DNA of 24,856 nucleotides from positions 1 through 24,856 of IMG/VR virus record IMGVR_UViG_3300008266_000435; one strand, 5' to 3'. This stretch comes from a virus. The notes beneath the pieces are model-generated. The model made no database searches and was not told where the DNA came from. It worked only from the letters and a program-made list of their open reading frames with translations. A program made the position numbers and the translations under genes. How positions within the stretch are numbered: the first letter of the stretch is position 1; the number at the start of each line of letters is the position of its first letter. Of the stretch, positions 1-7,008 are shown one piece after another.

Positions 1-1
1 C

Positions 2-781
2 GGGTGGAAGTTTGGTTTATTCAGCCCTGAAAACTATCCTTTAGAACTTCACTTTAGCAAGTTTGCTGAGAAATTAATAGGCAAAGCATTTGATGGAAAT
101 TACAAAATGAATAAAATGGAATTGGAATTGGCCAAAGATTACTTTTCTAAAAACTTTTTTTTTATAAAACCCGAAAATGATTTTAAACTTGAGGATATTT
201 TGCGAATGGTAAAAAGTTTAATTAGAAAATACGGAGTTAATGCCTTTGTAATTGATGCTTGGAATAAGTTAGAACACAATGAAGATTCCACTCACTATGT
301 AAGTAAACAGTTAGATATATTGGCAACCTTTTGCGAAAGAAATATGGTGCACTGCTTTTTGGTGGCCCATCCAACAAAGATTATGAAAGATAAAAAAAGC
401 GGATTGTTTGAAGTTCCAAACCTTTACAACATAAATGGATCTGCAAACTTCTTCAATAAAACTCACAACGGATTAACCGTGTATAGAAACTATGACTCAA
501 AGAAAACAGAAATATACATACAGAAAGTAAAATTTAAACACTGGGGCCAATCAGGCACAATGTGTTCTTTGGGATGGCACTTTATAAATGGCCGATATTA
601 TACTTTTATTCCTGATAACACAAATTGGTTATTGCCTGAGAAGAAACAAGTAGAAGCATTTGAACTACCACCAACCCCAATAAAGCCAAACGGAGCATTT
701 GACACACCAATAAACGATAAAGACAATTGGGAGTTTAAGCCAAAAAACCAATTTGAAAACATTGCAGACGATGCCTTCTAA
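2..781 (+). CDS. Phage primase-helicase (DnaB/T7 gp4-type), C-terminal part, 5' truncated
   Basis: The reading frame is open from base 2, so the gene enters from the left and the ATG at 107 is an internal methionine, not the start. The visible 259 residues are the RecA-like ATPase core of a replicative helicase. A Walker B-like strand ends in Asp at about residue 85 (FVIDAWNKLEH). A sensor-like strand LVAHPTK lies at about 120-126. It is followed by a GSANFFNKTHNG segment and KVKFKHWG, which I recognise from toprim/DnaB-type primase-helicases of Bacteroidetes phages. The Walker A part and any primase domain lie outside the window. The last 50 or so residues look disordered, rich in Pro, Asn and Asp, and end in the acidic-hydrophobic tip IADDAF. 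The protein would unwind phage DNA in replication. The helicase call is fairly safe; the exact subfamily is less so. Confidence 0.82.
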   Translation, partial: GWKFGLFSPENYPLELHFSKFAEKLIGKAFDGNYKMNKMELELAKDYFSKNFFFIKPENDFKLEDILRMVKSLIRKYGVNAFVIDAWNKLEHNEDSTHYVSKQLDILATFCERNMVHCFLVAHPTKIMKDKKSGLFEVPNLYNINGSANFFNKTHNGLTVYRNYDSKKTEIYIQKVKFKHWGQSGTMCSLGWHFINGRYYTFIPDNTNWLLPEKKQVEAFELPPTPIKPNGAFDTPINDKDNWEFKPKNQFENIADDAF

Positions 782-845
782 AAAGTGGGCTACAATTTTA
801 CGAGATATTTTTAAGCTAAACAAAAAAATAAACTTAGAAAAGTGA
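771..845 (+). CDS. Possible 24-residue basic microprotein
   Basis: An ATG at 771 overlaps the helicase stop by 11 bases in another frame and opens a 24-codon frame ending in TGA at 843-845. The product is Lys/Arg-rich and could form a short amphipathic helix (core around WATILRDIFKLNKK). The start overlap resembles the coupled starts seen elsewhere in this window. There is no recognisable family and the frame is short enough to occur by chance, so this is only a candidate. Confidence 0.22.
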   Translation: MPSKKWATILRDIFKLNKKINLEK

Positions 846-937
846 GTATAGATGGAAAATGTATTAAGGTAAAACAAAAATAATAGTGTTGAAAATTAGC
901 AAGTTAGAAAAAATAAGTAAATTATTTTTGAATGTCT

Positions 938-968
938 ATTGTGTATTCAAAAATTAAACCTACATTTG
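938..968 (+). promoter_or_regulatory. Bacteroidota-type promoter upstream of the Tudor-like gene
   Basis: A -7 element TACATTTG (961-968) matches TAnnTTTG exactly. An ATTG at 938-941 stands 19 bases upstream in the -33 position, one mismatch from TTTG. The expected transcription start is about 972, giving a leader of some 23 bases before the ATG at 995. It sits in the longest non-coding stretch of the window (846-994), which otherwise holds only AT-rich sequence; I see no hairpin terminator there. Confidence 0.65.
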
Positions 969-994
969 TACTCAACAATTAACAATTAGAAATT

Positions 995-1294
995 ATGAAA
1001 GTAACACACACAACATTAGGACAAGGCGAAGTAATCAGCCAAGATGCCAACAACGTAACCGTTGACTTCAATGGTACAATCAAAATTATGGTGATTAAAT
1101 TTGCGAAATTAAAAAAAGAAGATGGTAGCGACTTCGGAACAACTTATGTTGCACCAGCAACAAAAACAAAAAAAGTAAACAAGGCTAACTTCATCAATGT
1201 TGAGCAATACAAAAAAAGCGAATACTTCAATATGTCAAAGTCAGACTACGAAGAGATGAGAAAAAAAGACGCATTCAAAACTATATCTTGGTAA
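995..1294 (+). CDS. Small Tudor/CarD-like beta-barrel protein
   Basis: A 99-residue protein. Its first 45 residues carry the pattern H-x-x-LGQGEV, then alternating hydrophobics, then VDFNGT and FAKLKKEDG. This resembles the small Tudor-like barrels found at the end of UvrD/PcrA helicases and in CarD-type proteins, which bind nucleic acid or RNA polymerase. The rest is Lys-rich and polar, ending in an aromatic/charged segment (residues 65-99) of unknown role. It is the first gene after the promoter at 938-968 and has an A-rich leader without a Shine-Dalgarno site. A nucleic-acid-related or transcription role is inference; the barrel match is a pattern impression only. Confidence 0.7.
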   Translation: MKVTHTTLGQGEVISQDANNVTVDFNGTIKIMVIKFAKLKKEDGSDFGTTYVAPATKTKKVNKANFINVEQYKKSEYFNMSKSDYEEMRKKDAFKTISW

Positions 1295-1314
1295 TAACAA
1301 CAAAAAAACAGACT

Positions 1315-1497
1315 ATGAACACAAATCACACCTACAACAGAACACAAATCACAATGACCGACAACACTACTTACAGATTAGGTAGTGCTCACAGAAGTCA
1401 AGAAAACCTTAAATCGGTTCACAAAGTAAAGGTAAGTATCAATGGCACTAAGTACATTGTCAACAATGCAAATGGATTCTGCTATGTTGCCATCTAA
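1315..1497 (+). CDS. Hypothetical protein, 60 aa
   Basis: I chose the ATG at 1315; an upstream TTG at 1288 would overlap the preceding gene and add nine poorly structured residues. The protein starts with a Thr/Asn-rich stretch and ends with a beta-like segment (KVKVSINGTKYIV, then GFCYVAI). It has no cysteine pair, membrane segment or known motif. It follows the Tudor-like gene by 20 bases and overlaps the next gene by 14, so it is probably co-transcribed with both. The function is unknown. Confidence 0.55.
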   Translation: MNTNHTYNRTQITMTDNTTYRLGSAHRSQENLKSVHKVKVSINGTKYIVNNANGFCYVAI

Positions 1498-1666
1498 CGA
1501 AAAAAAACAAAGGGGAGGCATCCGTCCCGGTGCGGGTGTCAAACCTAAATTCTCAGAGCCTTCAAAATACGTTCAGACCTTAGTACCACTCAGCAAGGTT
1601 GCAATATTCAAAGCTAAGGCAAAAGAGTTGACAGATAATTGGATAACTAAAGAAACTTGCAATTAA
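1484..1666 (+). CDS. Small RPGAG-motif protein, possible DNA-binding regulator
   Basis: The preferred start is ATG 1484 (60 residues); ATGs at 1442, 1466 and 1472 are in frame but lie deeper in the preceding gene. Residues 8-20 read KQRGGIRPGAGVK, the basic Gly-rich RGG-x-RPGAG motif common near the N-terminus of small phage proteins. A segment EPSKYVQTLVPLSKV follows, which recalls the strand of ribbon-helix-helix repressors, then a short Lys-rich helix. DNA binding is therefore plausible but unproven. The end of the gene overlaps the -33 box of the next promoter (1656-1685), so control of that promoter is conceivable. The family assignment is tentative. Confidence 0.55.
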   Translation: MLPSNEKKQRGGIRPGAGVKPKFSEPSKYVQTLVPLSKVAIFKAKAKELTDNWITKETCN

Positions 1667-1685
1667 TAAATAATTTGTACTTTTG
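1656..1685 (+). promoter_or_regulatory. Bacteroidota-type promoter giving a nearly leaderless ParB-like mRNA
   Basis: A -7 element TACTTTTG (1678-1685) fits TAnnTTTG exactly, with CTTG (1656-1659) 18 bases upstream as a -33 element with one mismatch. The -7 box ends only four bases before the ATG at 1690, so transcription should start at or within a base or two of the start codon. The position also argues against the in-frame TTG at 1657, which would lie upstream of the transcript start. Confidence 0.6.
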
Positions 1686-1689
1686 TATT

Positions 1690-2238
1690 ATGGCAAAACA
1701 AGTAAAACTATCAGATTTAACTCCCGATGATAAAAACTTCAATAAAGGATCAGAATTTGGAAACTCACTAATTGAAAAGTCCTTTAGAAAATTTGGTGCG
1801 GGAAGAAGCATCCTCATAGACAAAAACAATCGTATCATTGCCGGCAACAAGTCAGTTGAAAATGCAATGGCTATTGGAATGGATGATGTTCAGATAGTAG
1901 AAAGCGATGGCACAAAGATTATCGCAGTTAAGAGAACGGACATTGACTTGGATAGTGCAGAGGGCAGAGAAATGGCACTTGCTGATAATGCTTCGGCAAA
2001 GGCTAACATTGTTTTTGATGCTGAATTGATTGAGGCTGAGGTTGGAGAGGCAGTTTGTCAAGAGTGGGGAGTTGGAATTATTCAACAAGATATTGAAGAA
2101 GTTGACGATTTTAATGAGCAAGTAAAGTTCACTATTGATTGCGATAATATTGAGCAGTTGGAAAAACTGCAGACTAAATTAAACGTATCTGGCAAAAAAA
2201 TATCTTACGAAGATTTTTTAATTAAGGCGGCATTATGA
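1690..2238 (+). CDS. ParB-like N-terminal domain (ParB/sulfiredoxin fold) protein
   Basis: A 182-residue protein. Residues 36-58 carry the ParB signature: GAGRS at 36-40, the strand ILIDKNNRIIAGN, with AGN at 51-53, and KSVENA after it. Later segments (ALADNASAK, then an acidic C-terminal half) match stand-alone phage ParB-domain proteins. Such domains bind CTP or act as nucleases or DNA-binding modules; in phages they often lie near terminase or DNA-modification genes, as here. There is no helix-turn-helix domain of the kind a full partition ParB would have, so plasmid-style segregation is unlikely. The ATG start at 1690 is fixed by the promoter immediately upstream. The next gene overlaps the stop by four bases (ATGA). 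Confidence 0.78.
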   Translation: MAKQVKLSDLTPDDKNFNKGSEFGNSLIEKSFRKFGAGRSILIDKNNRIIAGNKSVENAMAIGMDDVQIVESDGTKIIAVKRTDIDLDSAEGREMALADNASAKANIVFDAELIEAEVGEAVCQEWGVGIIQQDIEEVDDFNEQVKFTIDCDNIEQLEKLQTKLNVSGKKISYEDFLIKAAL

Positions 2239-3173
2239 GGATTGCATTGTTAGATATAAAGGTAGGCACTAAAGTAGGCAGTAATTTCACCGCAGTTAAT
2301 ATGCGTAATATGCTATTGTTGCAAAAAGAATTAGGTGCTGATTTTTATTATTCAACAGACCAATTAATAAATAATAATAAGGAATATGATGCTGTTTTAG
2401 TAGGTTTTGGCAGTATGAATAGTGAGGCAGTATTAACAAGAGATTTTATTAAAAGACATAATAATATTATTTTTATTGTTGGCGAGTATGAGCAAAAAAT
2501 CAATCCTGCTTTATCTTATGCAAAAAATAACTTTAAGTTAGTTAGAAATTACGAAGGTAGAAACGAAGTTCAGCATAAAGATAGGCAGATTAGTGACAAT
2601 ATCTTAAATCTCAACTTGCTAATTGCAAAACAACCAAACCAATTAATTACAAAAAAATATGATTGCATCTATTATGGTAGATGGAGAGAAGATAGAGCAG
2701 ATTACTTCAAAAAATATATTCAAGGAGGATTGTTTTTAAGTACATCAACTAAAAATATGAAGAAATTTAAACACGAGGGATGCAATCCTAAATATTTAGA
2801 TACAATTAGTTGGGCAGAAAGAAAGGAAACATTGAACTTATTTAAATACTCATTGTACATAGAAGATAAATACACTCACCAAGTATTTAATAATTTAGCT
2901 AATAGATGGTATGAGGCGGGATTCTGTAATGTAGTTATGTTTTTTGATATAAATTGTTGGAATACTATTCGTAAATCAGAAATTGCATACTATGAGGAAC
3001 AAATTAAAGATTACATCGTAACAGACTATAAATCCTTACAAGAAAAAATAGATTATTGTAATAAAGATTTTTCAAAGCATTTGGCAATTCAAAAAGGATG
3101 GAGAATGCAAGAGGTACAATTAAGAACAAATATGATTAATAATTTAAAAAGTATAATATGTTCAAAGAATTAG
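2235..3173 (+). CDS. GT-B-like glycosyltransferase, layout similar to T4 DNA glucosyltransferases
   Basis: A 312-residue protein with an N-terminal Rossmann-like start (MRIALLDI) and alternating strand/helix pattern. It has a central IYYGRWREDRADY segment and, later, LYIEDKYTHQVFNN-LANRWYEAGFCNVVMFFD. As I remember T4 beta-glucosyltransferase, it has the same order: an MKIAIINMG start, a VIYGGSFRSGQRES segment, then a GDKNYNDNFITLRVWETMAS-like segment leading to a strand ending in D, and a helical C-terminus. This suggests a GT-B fold using a nucleotide sugar. The acceptor could be DNA, protein or another sugar. It is translationally coupled to the ParB-like gene (ATGA) and precedes the terminase genes. 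Glycosyltransferase is moderately supported; DNA as substrate is inference. Confidence 0.6.
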   Translation: MRIALLDIKVGTKVGSNFTAVNMRNMLLLQKELGADFYYSTDQLINNNKEYDAVLVGFGSMNSEAVLTRDFIKRHNNIIFIVGEYEQKINPALSYAKNNFKLVRNYEGRNEVQHKDRQISDNILNLNLLIAKQPNQLITKKYDCIYYGRWREDRADYFKKYIQGGLFLSTSTKNMKKFKHEGCNPKYLDTISWAERKETLNLFKYSLYIEDKYTHQVFNNLANRWYEAGFCNVVMFFDINCWNTIRKSEIAYYEEQIKDYIVTDYKSLQEKIDYCNKDFSKHLAIQKGWRMQEVQLRTNMINNLKSIICSKN

Positions 3174-3370
3174 GCTATTTTAAAGAATATTACGTTAACA
3201 ATAAATATGTAGGTACATTGCCAAGTGTTAAGGATAGAGATATAATTGGTTATAATGGTAAACAAAAAGAAATGATTACTACTCAGATTAAATTTAAAAA
3301 CAATAAATTAATTAAAATAGGAACAGAAGTTGAAACATTTCTTTACCCATTATGCGGTACAAAAATATAA
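3158..3370 (+). CDS. Hypothetical protein, 70 aa
   Basis: The ATG at 3158 overlaps the preceding gene by 16 bases, and the frame runs to a stop just before the small terminase start. The product is predicted to be mainly beta: YYVNNKYVGTLPS, then ITTQIKFKNNKLIKIGTEVE, ending LYPLCGTK. It has no signal peptide, membrane segment or metal site. I recognise no family. The codon pattern (A/T-rich third positions) and tight packing match its neighbours, so it is likely a real gene. The place next to terminase does not reveal a job. Confidence 0.55.
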   Translation: MFKELGYFKEYYVNNKYVGTLPSVKDRDIIGYNGKQKEMITTQIKFKNNKLIKIGTEVETFLYPLCGTKI

Positions 3371-3371
3371 T

Positions 3372-3836
3372 ATGAACTTACCCTCTAAACATTCAGATTT
3401 TATAAGACTTGTAGCAAATGGAGAAACCCAATCCAATGCTTATAAGTTAAGCATAGGTAAGAAAGGGGTAAGTAAGCAGGTAAGTGAGGTTAAGGGCAGT
3501 CAATTAGCCAAAAAATACGCTGATTTAATCGCTGAGCAAAGAGATAACCTAAAAAAGGTAGTAGAGGAAGCACAAAAGGAGAAAGTCGCTGAAATCGCTC
3601 AAAAACGCATAATGTCAGCAGCCGAAAGAATGGAATGGCTAACAAAGCTTGTTGATGGAACAATAAAAGCAAAAAGACCATTTGTTGTAGGTGGCAAGAT
3701 AATGGAATATCCCGAAGAACCAAGCCACAGCGATAGAGTGAAAGCACTTGCAGAACTCAATAAGATGGATGGAAGCTATGCACCAACCCAAGTAAATCAA
3801 CAAAACACTGGAATAATAAAAGTAATCCGTGAGTGA
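3372..3836 (+). CDS. terS: Terminase small subunit
   Basis: A 154-residue protein. Residues 1-60 give the helix-turn-helix pattern of phage small terminases: FIRLVANGETQSNAYKL, then KKGVSKQV and a GSQLAKKYADLI helix. A charged helical region follows (DNLKKVVEEAQKEK, IMSAAERMEWL) that would form the oligomer core. The C-terminus, rich in Gln and ending IKVIRE, is a likely contact for the large subunit. It would recognise phage DNA and recruit the large terminase. ATG 3372 is preferred over the in-frame TTG at 3330, which lies inside the preceding gene. Its stop overlaps the GTG of the large terminase by eight bases, as expected for a coupled pair. Confidence 0.85.
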   Translation: MNLPSKHSDFIRLVANGETQSNAYKLSIGKKGVSKQVSEVKGSQLAKKYADLIAEQRDNLKKVVEEAQKEKVAEIAQKRIMSAAERMEWLTKLVDGTIKAKRPFVVGGKIMEYPEEPSHSDRVKALAELNKMDGSYAPTQVNQQNTGIIKVIRE

Positions 3837-5073
3837 AACCATAATTAGGTTACAAAAAAGGCACACCAACCAAGAGTTGATAATCCAAACAAAAAGGAGA
3901 TTCAATGTTCTTAAATGTGGAAGGAGATTTGGCAAGACATCAATAGCCAAAGAGTTAATCATTGAACCTGCATTGGATGGATTTCCCGTTGCTTATTTTT
4001 GCCCAACATACAAAGACCTTAACGACTTTTGGATTGAGGTTGTTAAGATTTTAGGCGATGCCATCAAGCAGAAGAATGAGCAACTAAAACAAATTCGATT
4101 AATAACGGGAGGTGTTATTGATATGTGGTCATTAGACGAACCCGACTCAGGCAGAGGAAGAAAATATTGGAGAGTAGTAATTGATGAGTGCGAGAAAGCA
4201 AAGAAACTAAAGATAGCTTGGAATGGAACAATAAGAGCAACCCTAACAGACTATAAAGGCGATTGTTGGTTTCTCTCAACTCCGCAATTCGGTAAAACAT
4301 ACTTCAAAGAATTATTTAAGCGTTCAGACGATGACAAGTATAAACACGAATGGCAAGGATGGAAGTTCAGCACTTACGACAACCCATTTATGGATGCTCA
4401 AGAAATAGATTCAGCCAAAGCAACACTTGATCCAATGTATTTCAATTGTGAATACTTAGCTGAAGATGTTACTCTTGATACTATGTTATGGGCCTATGCT
4501 TATGAAGAAGAAAAGCATCTTGGCAAGGTAGAAATTTTATCTAACTTAGAGATAATTCTATCATTTGACTTCAACAAAAATCCAATCAGTTGCTCAGTTG
4601 TTCAAGTACCTAACTACGACACTATCCGAGTGATTGAAACGATTAAACTTGCTAACTCAGATATATTTGAACTATGCCAAGTTATCAAGACTAAGTATGG
4701 CAATGCTTTATTTTTAGTTACAGGGGATGCAAGTGGTAGTTCAACTTCTGCAATGGTGCAAGACAATATGAATTACTACAAAATTATTAAATCACAATTG
4801 AACCTTTCCAATAATCAGTTAGTTGTGCCAGTGGTAAATCCAAGGTTAGCAGATAACCGAGTGTTGGTGAATAGTTTATTGAGCAGAGGAAATGTGCTAT
4901 TGGATAGAGATAACACCAAGTCATTACAATTCGACTTTGAGAATGTAACGGTATTGCCTGATGGATCAATTAAGAAAGCAGATAGAAGCGACCCGGCACA
5001 ACAAGCCGATGCCTTAGATACGTTTCGCTATGCTTGTAATTCTTTTTGTTTAAAATTTCTCAATCGTAATTAA
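3829..5073 (+). CDS. terL: Terminase large subunit (packaging ATPase and nuclease)
   Basis: A 414-residue protein starting at GTG 3829. The ATPase half has Walker A CGRRFGKT at residues 30-37, Walker B VVIDE ending at Glu120, and a coupling motif FLSTPQFGK near 150. The RNase H-like nuclease half has an Asp in LSFDFNKNP (D247), a second in VTGDASGSS (D300) and the last in DALDTF (D394/D397). All key residues of both centres are therefore present. The enzyme cuts concatemeric DNA and drives it through the portal. It is at the short end for TerL but looks complete. Unusually, the portal gene is about 9 kb downstream, not next to it. Confidence 0.95.
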   Translation: MSETIIRLQKRHTNQELIIQTKRRFNVLKCGRRFGKTSIAKELIIEPALDGFPVAYFCPTYKDLNDFWIEVVKILGDAIKQKNEQLKQIRLITGGVIDMWSLDEPDSGRGRKYWRVVIDECEKAKKLKIAWNGTIRATLTDYKGDCWFLSTPQFGKTYFKELFKRSDDDKYKHEWQGWKFSTYDNPFMDAQEIDSAKATLDPMYFNCEYLAEDVTLDTMLWAYAYEEEKHLGKVEILSNLEIILSFDFNKNPISCSVVQVPNYDTIRVIETIKLANSDIFELCQVIKTKYGNALFLVTGDASGSSTSAMVQDNMNYYKIIKSQLNLSNNQLVVPVVNPRLADNRVLVNSLLSRGNVLLDRDNTKSLQFDFENVTVLPDGSIKKADRSDPAQQADALDTFRYACNSFCLKFLNRN

Positions 5074-5089
5074 ATAATTAGTATGTTTG
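5056..5089 (+). promoter_or_regulatory. Possible Bacteroidota-type promoter before the glycosyltransferase
   Basis: A perfect TAnnTTTG box, TATGTTTG (5082-5089), lies in the 32-base gap after the large terminase, 16 bases before the ATG at 5106. The -33 match is weak: TTTC at 5056-5059 with a 22-base spacer, inside the terminase gene. It would allow separate transcription of the modification and tail genes. Confidence 0.45.
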
Positions 5090-5105
5090 CATTAACAATT
5101 GAAAT

Positions 5106-5720
5106 ATGTTTAGCGTAATTATCCCTACCCTTTGGAAATCAGACAAGATTAAGCCATTAATTCAATCCCTAATAGATTGTGAGTTGGTAAATGATGTCTT
5201 TATTATTTCCAACGAAAGAAACCCAATGGAGGATGAATTTACCTACCTAAAAAAAGTATTCGTATACTCTGCTAAAGAAAATTATTACGTTAATTATTCT
5301 TGGAATTGGGGTGTGAATTGTGCCTCAATGAAAAACATTGCCATACTTAACGATGACATCTTAATCGATACAAATGTATTTAGTTTCCTACTCGATAAGT
5401 TAACCGAAGTTGGAGTAGTAGGTATGTGTTTTGAGAATTATGCCTTAAAACAATCCGTATCAATGAACCTCACAGATGTTATTGAAAGACCTTATGGTTA
5501 TGGATGTGCAATGTTCATCCACAAGAACAACTATGTAGATATTCCATTTGACTTGAAGATAGCGTGTGGAGATGACTACCTCATTAAATACGCTAAAGGC
5601 AAAGCTAAGAAGCTATACGGATGCAAAATTGAAAGCGATATAAGCACCACAACACGACTTCCTGAGTTCGGACTTATTCAAGCAGAGGATTACAAAATCT
5701 TTACAGAAAACTATAAATAA
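5106..5720 (+). CDS. GT-A glycosyltransferase, family 2-like
   Basis: A 204-residue protein beginning FSVIIPTLW, the classic first strand of family 2 glycosyltransferases. The segment NYSWNWGVNCA (63-73) corresponds to the conserved N-x-G-x-x-x-A helix. ILNDD (80-84) supplies the metal and nucleotide-sugar binding acidic pair in place of DxD. A late GDDYLIKYAK segment gives the acceptor-side Asp residues. No membrane helix is present, so it is cytoplasmic and soluble. It is directly followed (no gap) by a methyltransferase, hinting that the two act on the same substrate, perhaps a sugar on a virion protein or on the host surface. The acceptor cannot be read from sequence. Confidence 0.8.
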   Translation: MFSVIIPTLWKSDKIKPLIQSLIDCELVNDVFIISNERNPMEDEFTYLKKVFVYSAKENYYVNYSWNWGVNCASMKNIAILNDDILIDTNVFSFLLDKLTEVGVVGMCFENYALKQSVSMNLTDVIERPYGYGCAMFIHKNNYVDIPFDLKIACGDDYLIKYAKGKAKKLYGCKIESDISTTTRLPEFGLIQAEDYKIFTENYK

Positions 5721-6272
5721 ATGGCACACCAAGAGCAAATCAACTTCTGCAAATCAGTTAAAGAATTTATGCCTGACTTTTTCAAAGGAGTTAGCGTATT
5801 AGATATTGGTAGCTTAGACATCAATGGAAACAACCGTTATTTGTTTGATAATTACGATTACACTGGCATTGATATTGGTGAGGGCAAGAATGTAGATATA
5901 GTTTGCAAAGGCCACGAATTTAAGCCAAACGGAGGCCATCAATTCGATGTTGTTATTTCAACAGAATGTTTTGAGCACGATAAATATTGGAGGGAAACGG
6001 TAAGGAATGTTATAGACAATCTATTGAAGAGTGGAGGTTTATTCATATTCACTTGTGCCACCACAGGCAGACCTGAACACGGAACTAAGAGAACATCACC
6101 ATCGGACTCACCATTTACAAGTAAGGCAAAAGATTGGGAGGATTACTATATGAATTTAACTGAGGGCAACTTCTTTGGAAACTTTGACTTTGAAAAAGAC
6201 TTTTTGATTTACCAATTTAAAACACGATTAGAATATCCTCAAGATTTGTACTTTTGGGGAATAAAAAGATAA
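5721..6272 (+). CDS. SAM-dependent class I methyltransferase
   Basis: A 183-residue protein with the Rossmann methyltransferase signature. Motif I is VLDIGSLDINGN (26-37). The acidic end of strand 2 is YTGIDIGEGKNVD (47-59, ribose-binding Asp51). Motif IV is FDVVISTECFEH (75-86). A post-motif strand GGLFIFTCATTG follows. There is no DPPY/NPPY, so it is not a typical adenine or N4-cytosine DNA methylase, and there is no Pro-Cys motif of a C5-cytosine enzyme. It resembles small-molecule or sugar methyltransferases. It begins on the base after the glycosyltransferase stop, so a joint role in making a methylated glycan is a reasonable inference. Confidence 0.82.
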   Translation: MAHQEQINFCKSVKEFMPDFFKGVSVLDIGSLDINGNNRYLFDNYDYTGIDIGEGKNVDIVCKGHEFKPNGGHQFDVVISTECFEHDKYWRETVRNVIDNLLKSGGLFIFTCATTGRPEHGTKRTSPSDSPFTSKAKDWEDYYMNLTEGNFFGNFDFEKDFLIYQFKTRLEYPQDLYFWGIKR

Positions 6273-6276
6273 AATT

Positions 6277-6648
6277 ATGGCACTATTAAATTGCAACAAA
6301 ACATACAAACAAGATGTACCTGGATGTGTTGACTTCATTGCTTTAAATTTCGATTTAGAAGGAACAACGGAGTATCAAATATCATTTACCTTTCCTAATG
6401 GGATGGTATTAAAGACAAGGAAAACAACCAATGCAGGTGGAGTAATTAATCTAACTAAAAACGATTTGTTAGATGGATTTTGGAACGATGGAACGGGTGA
6501 GATAGTTATCGAAATAAATGAGCTTACTGCCTTATGTGTTCCCGTAACATTAACACTTTGTGAGGTAGAATACTCACAGATAATACTTAATTTTACTAAA
6601 ATATTAATTGATGCCGACCAAAGAACAGAGAATGTTCCTTGTTGCTAA
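6277..6648 (+). CDS. Hypothetical beta-rich protein, 123 aa
   Basis: A beta-strand-rich soluble protein. It has a KTYKQDVPGC start and a Phe/Thr-rich core (YQISFTFPNGMVL). A GTGEIVIEIN-like strand and a Cys-bearing segment (LCVPVTLTLCEVEY) come before a VPCC end. Many alternating hydrophobic residues and several cysteines suggest a compact beta sandwich, which could be structural, but I recognise no family. It lies between the sugar-modifying genes and a membrane protein gene. A TACTTTTG sequence at 6249-6256, just upstream, resembles a -7 box but lacks a -33 partner. Confidence 0.65.
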   Translation: MALLNCNKTYKQDVPGCVDFIALNFDLEGTTEYQISFTFPNGMVLKTRKTTNAGGVINLTKNDLLDGFWNDGTGEIVIEINELTALCVPVTLTLCEVEYSQIILNFTKILIDADQRTENVPCC

Positions 6649-6660
6649 ATAAATAAAACA

Positions 6661-7008
6661 ATGGAAGAACAACTATGGATTTTAAACTCAAAGATTGAAG
6701 CATTTCAAGTCTTTGTATTACTAATTTTCAACTCACTTGCAATTATTGGTATTCACAATATGTTTGCCGGGGATGGAATGATTTTTAAGCCAATAACAAC
6801 CTACTTTGAAAATTTAATTGGTGATAAATGGTTTTGGATCACCAAGCCACTATACAACTGCCCACCTTGTATGATTGTAATCTATGGATTGCCATTGGCA
6901 TTCTTTGTGTACGATGGTCAGCCTTACAGCTACTTTTGGATGTTTGCATATTGTATGGCATTAAGTGGATTGAATAAATTATTTACCTCAATCATTTACC
7001 GAGATTAA
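6661..7008 (+). CDS. Small integral membrane protein with a CPPC motif
   Basis: A 115-residue protein with three likely membrane spans: about 17-35 (VFVLLIFNSLAIIGI), about 70-90 (MIVIYGLPLAFFVY) and about 92-108 (YFWMFAYCMALSGL). The motif NCPPCMIVIYG just before the second span is striking. I have an impression of similar Cys-x-x-Cys membrane proteins (of the DUF1360 sort) in other phages, but cannot confirm it. It could affect the host membrane, for example as a holin-like or exclusion protein. It has an A-rich leader and abuts the next gene. Membrane topology is well supported; function is not. Confidence 0.65.
   Translation: MEEQLWILNSKIEAFQVFVLLIFNSLAIIGIHNMFAGDGMIFKPITTYFENLIGDKWFWITKPLYNCPPCMIVIYGLPLAFFVYDGQPYSYFWMFAYCMALSGLNKLFTSIIYRD

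Noticed and set aside
155-163. T9 run in the helicase gene as a second frameshift site
   Set aside because: The -1 frame meets TGA at 178-180, so there is no extension; the codons TTT TTT TTT are explained by Phe residues.
782-994. Intrinsic terminator or structured RNA after the helicase gene
   Set aside because: No stable GC stem or following T run could be found; the stretch is simply A-rich apart from the promoter and a doubtful microprotein.
1690-2238. Plasmid-type partition system based on the ParB-like domain
   Set aside because: No ParA gene, no parS-like inverted repeats and no helix-turn-helix domain in the protein; stand-alone ParB domains are common in phages.
3639-3962. 107-codon frame on the - strand across small/large terminase
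   Set aside because: Shadow of the two terminase genes; no start context, no promoter and hydrophobic bias from reversed codons.
6249-6256. TACTTTTG, a -7-like box before the gene at 6277
   Set aside because: No TTTG-like -33 box at 18-22 bases upstream, and the bases encode the end of the methyltransferase; kept out of the promoter list.
5721-6272. DNA methyltransferase of a restriction-modification system
   Set aside because: No DPPY/NPPY or Pro-Cys catalytic motif and no nuclease partner; fits small-molecule or sugar methyltransferases better.
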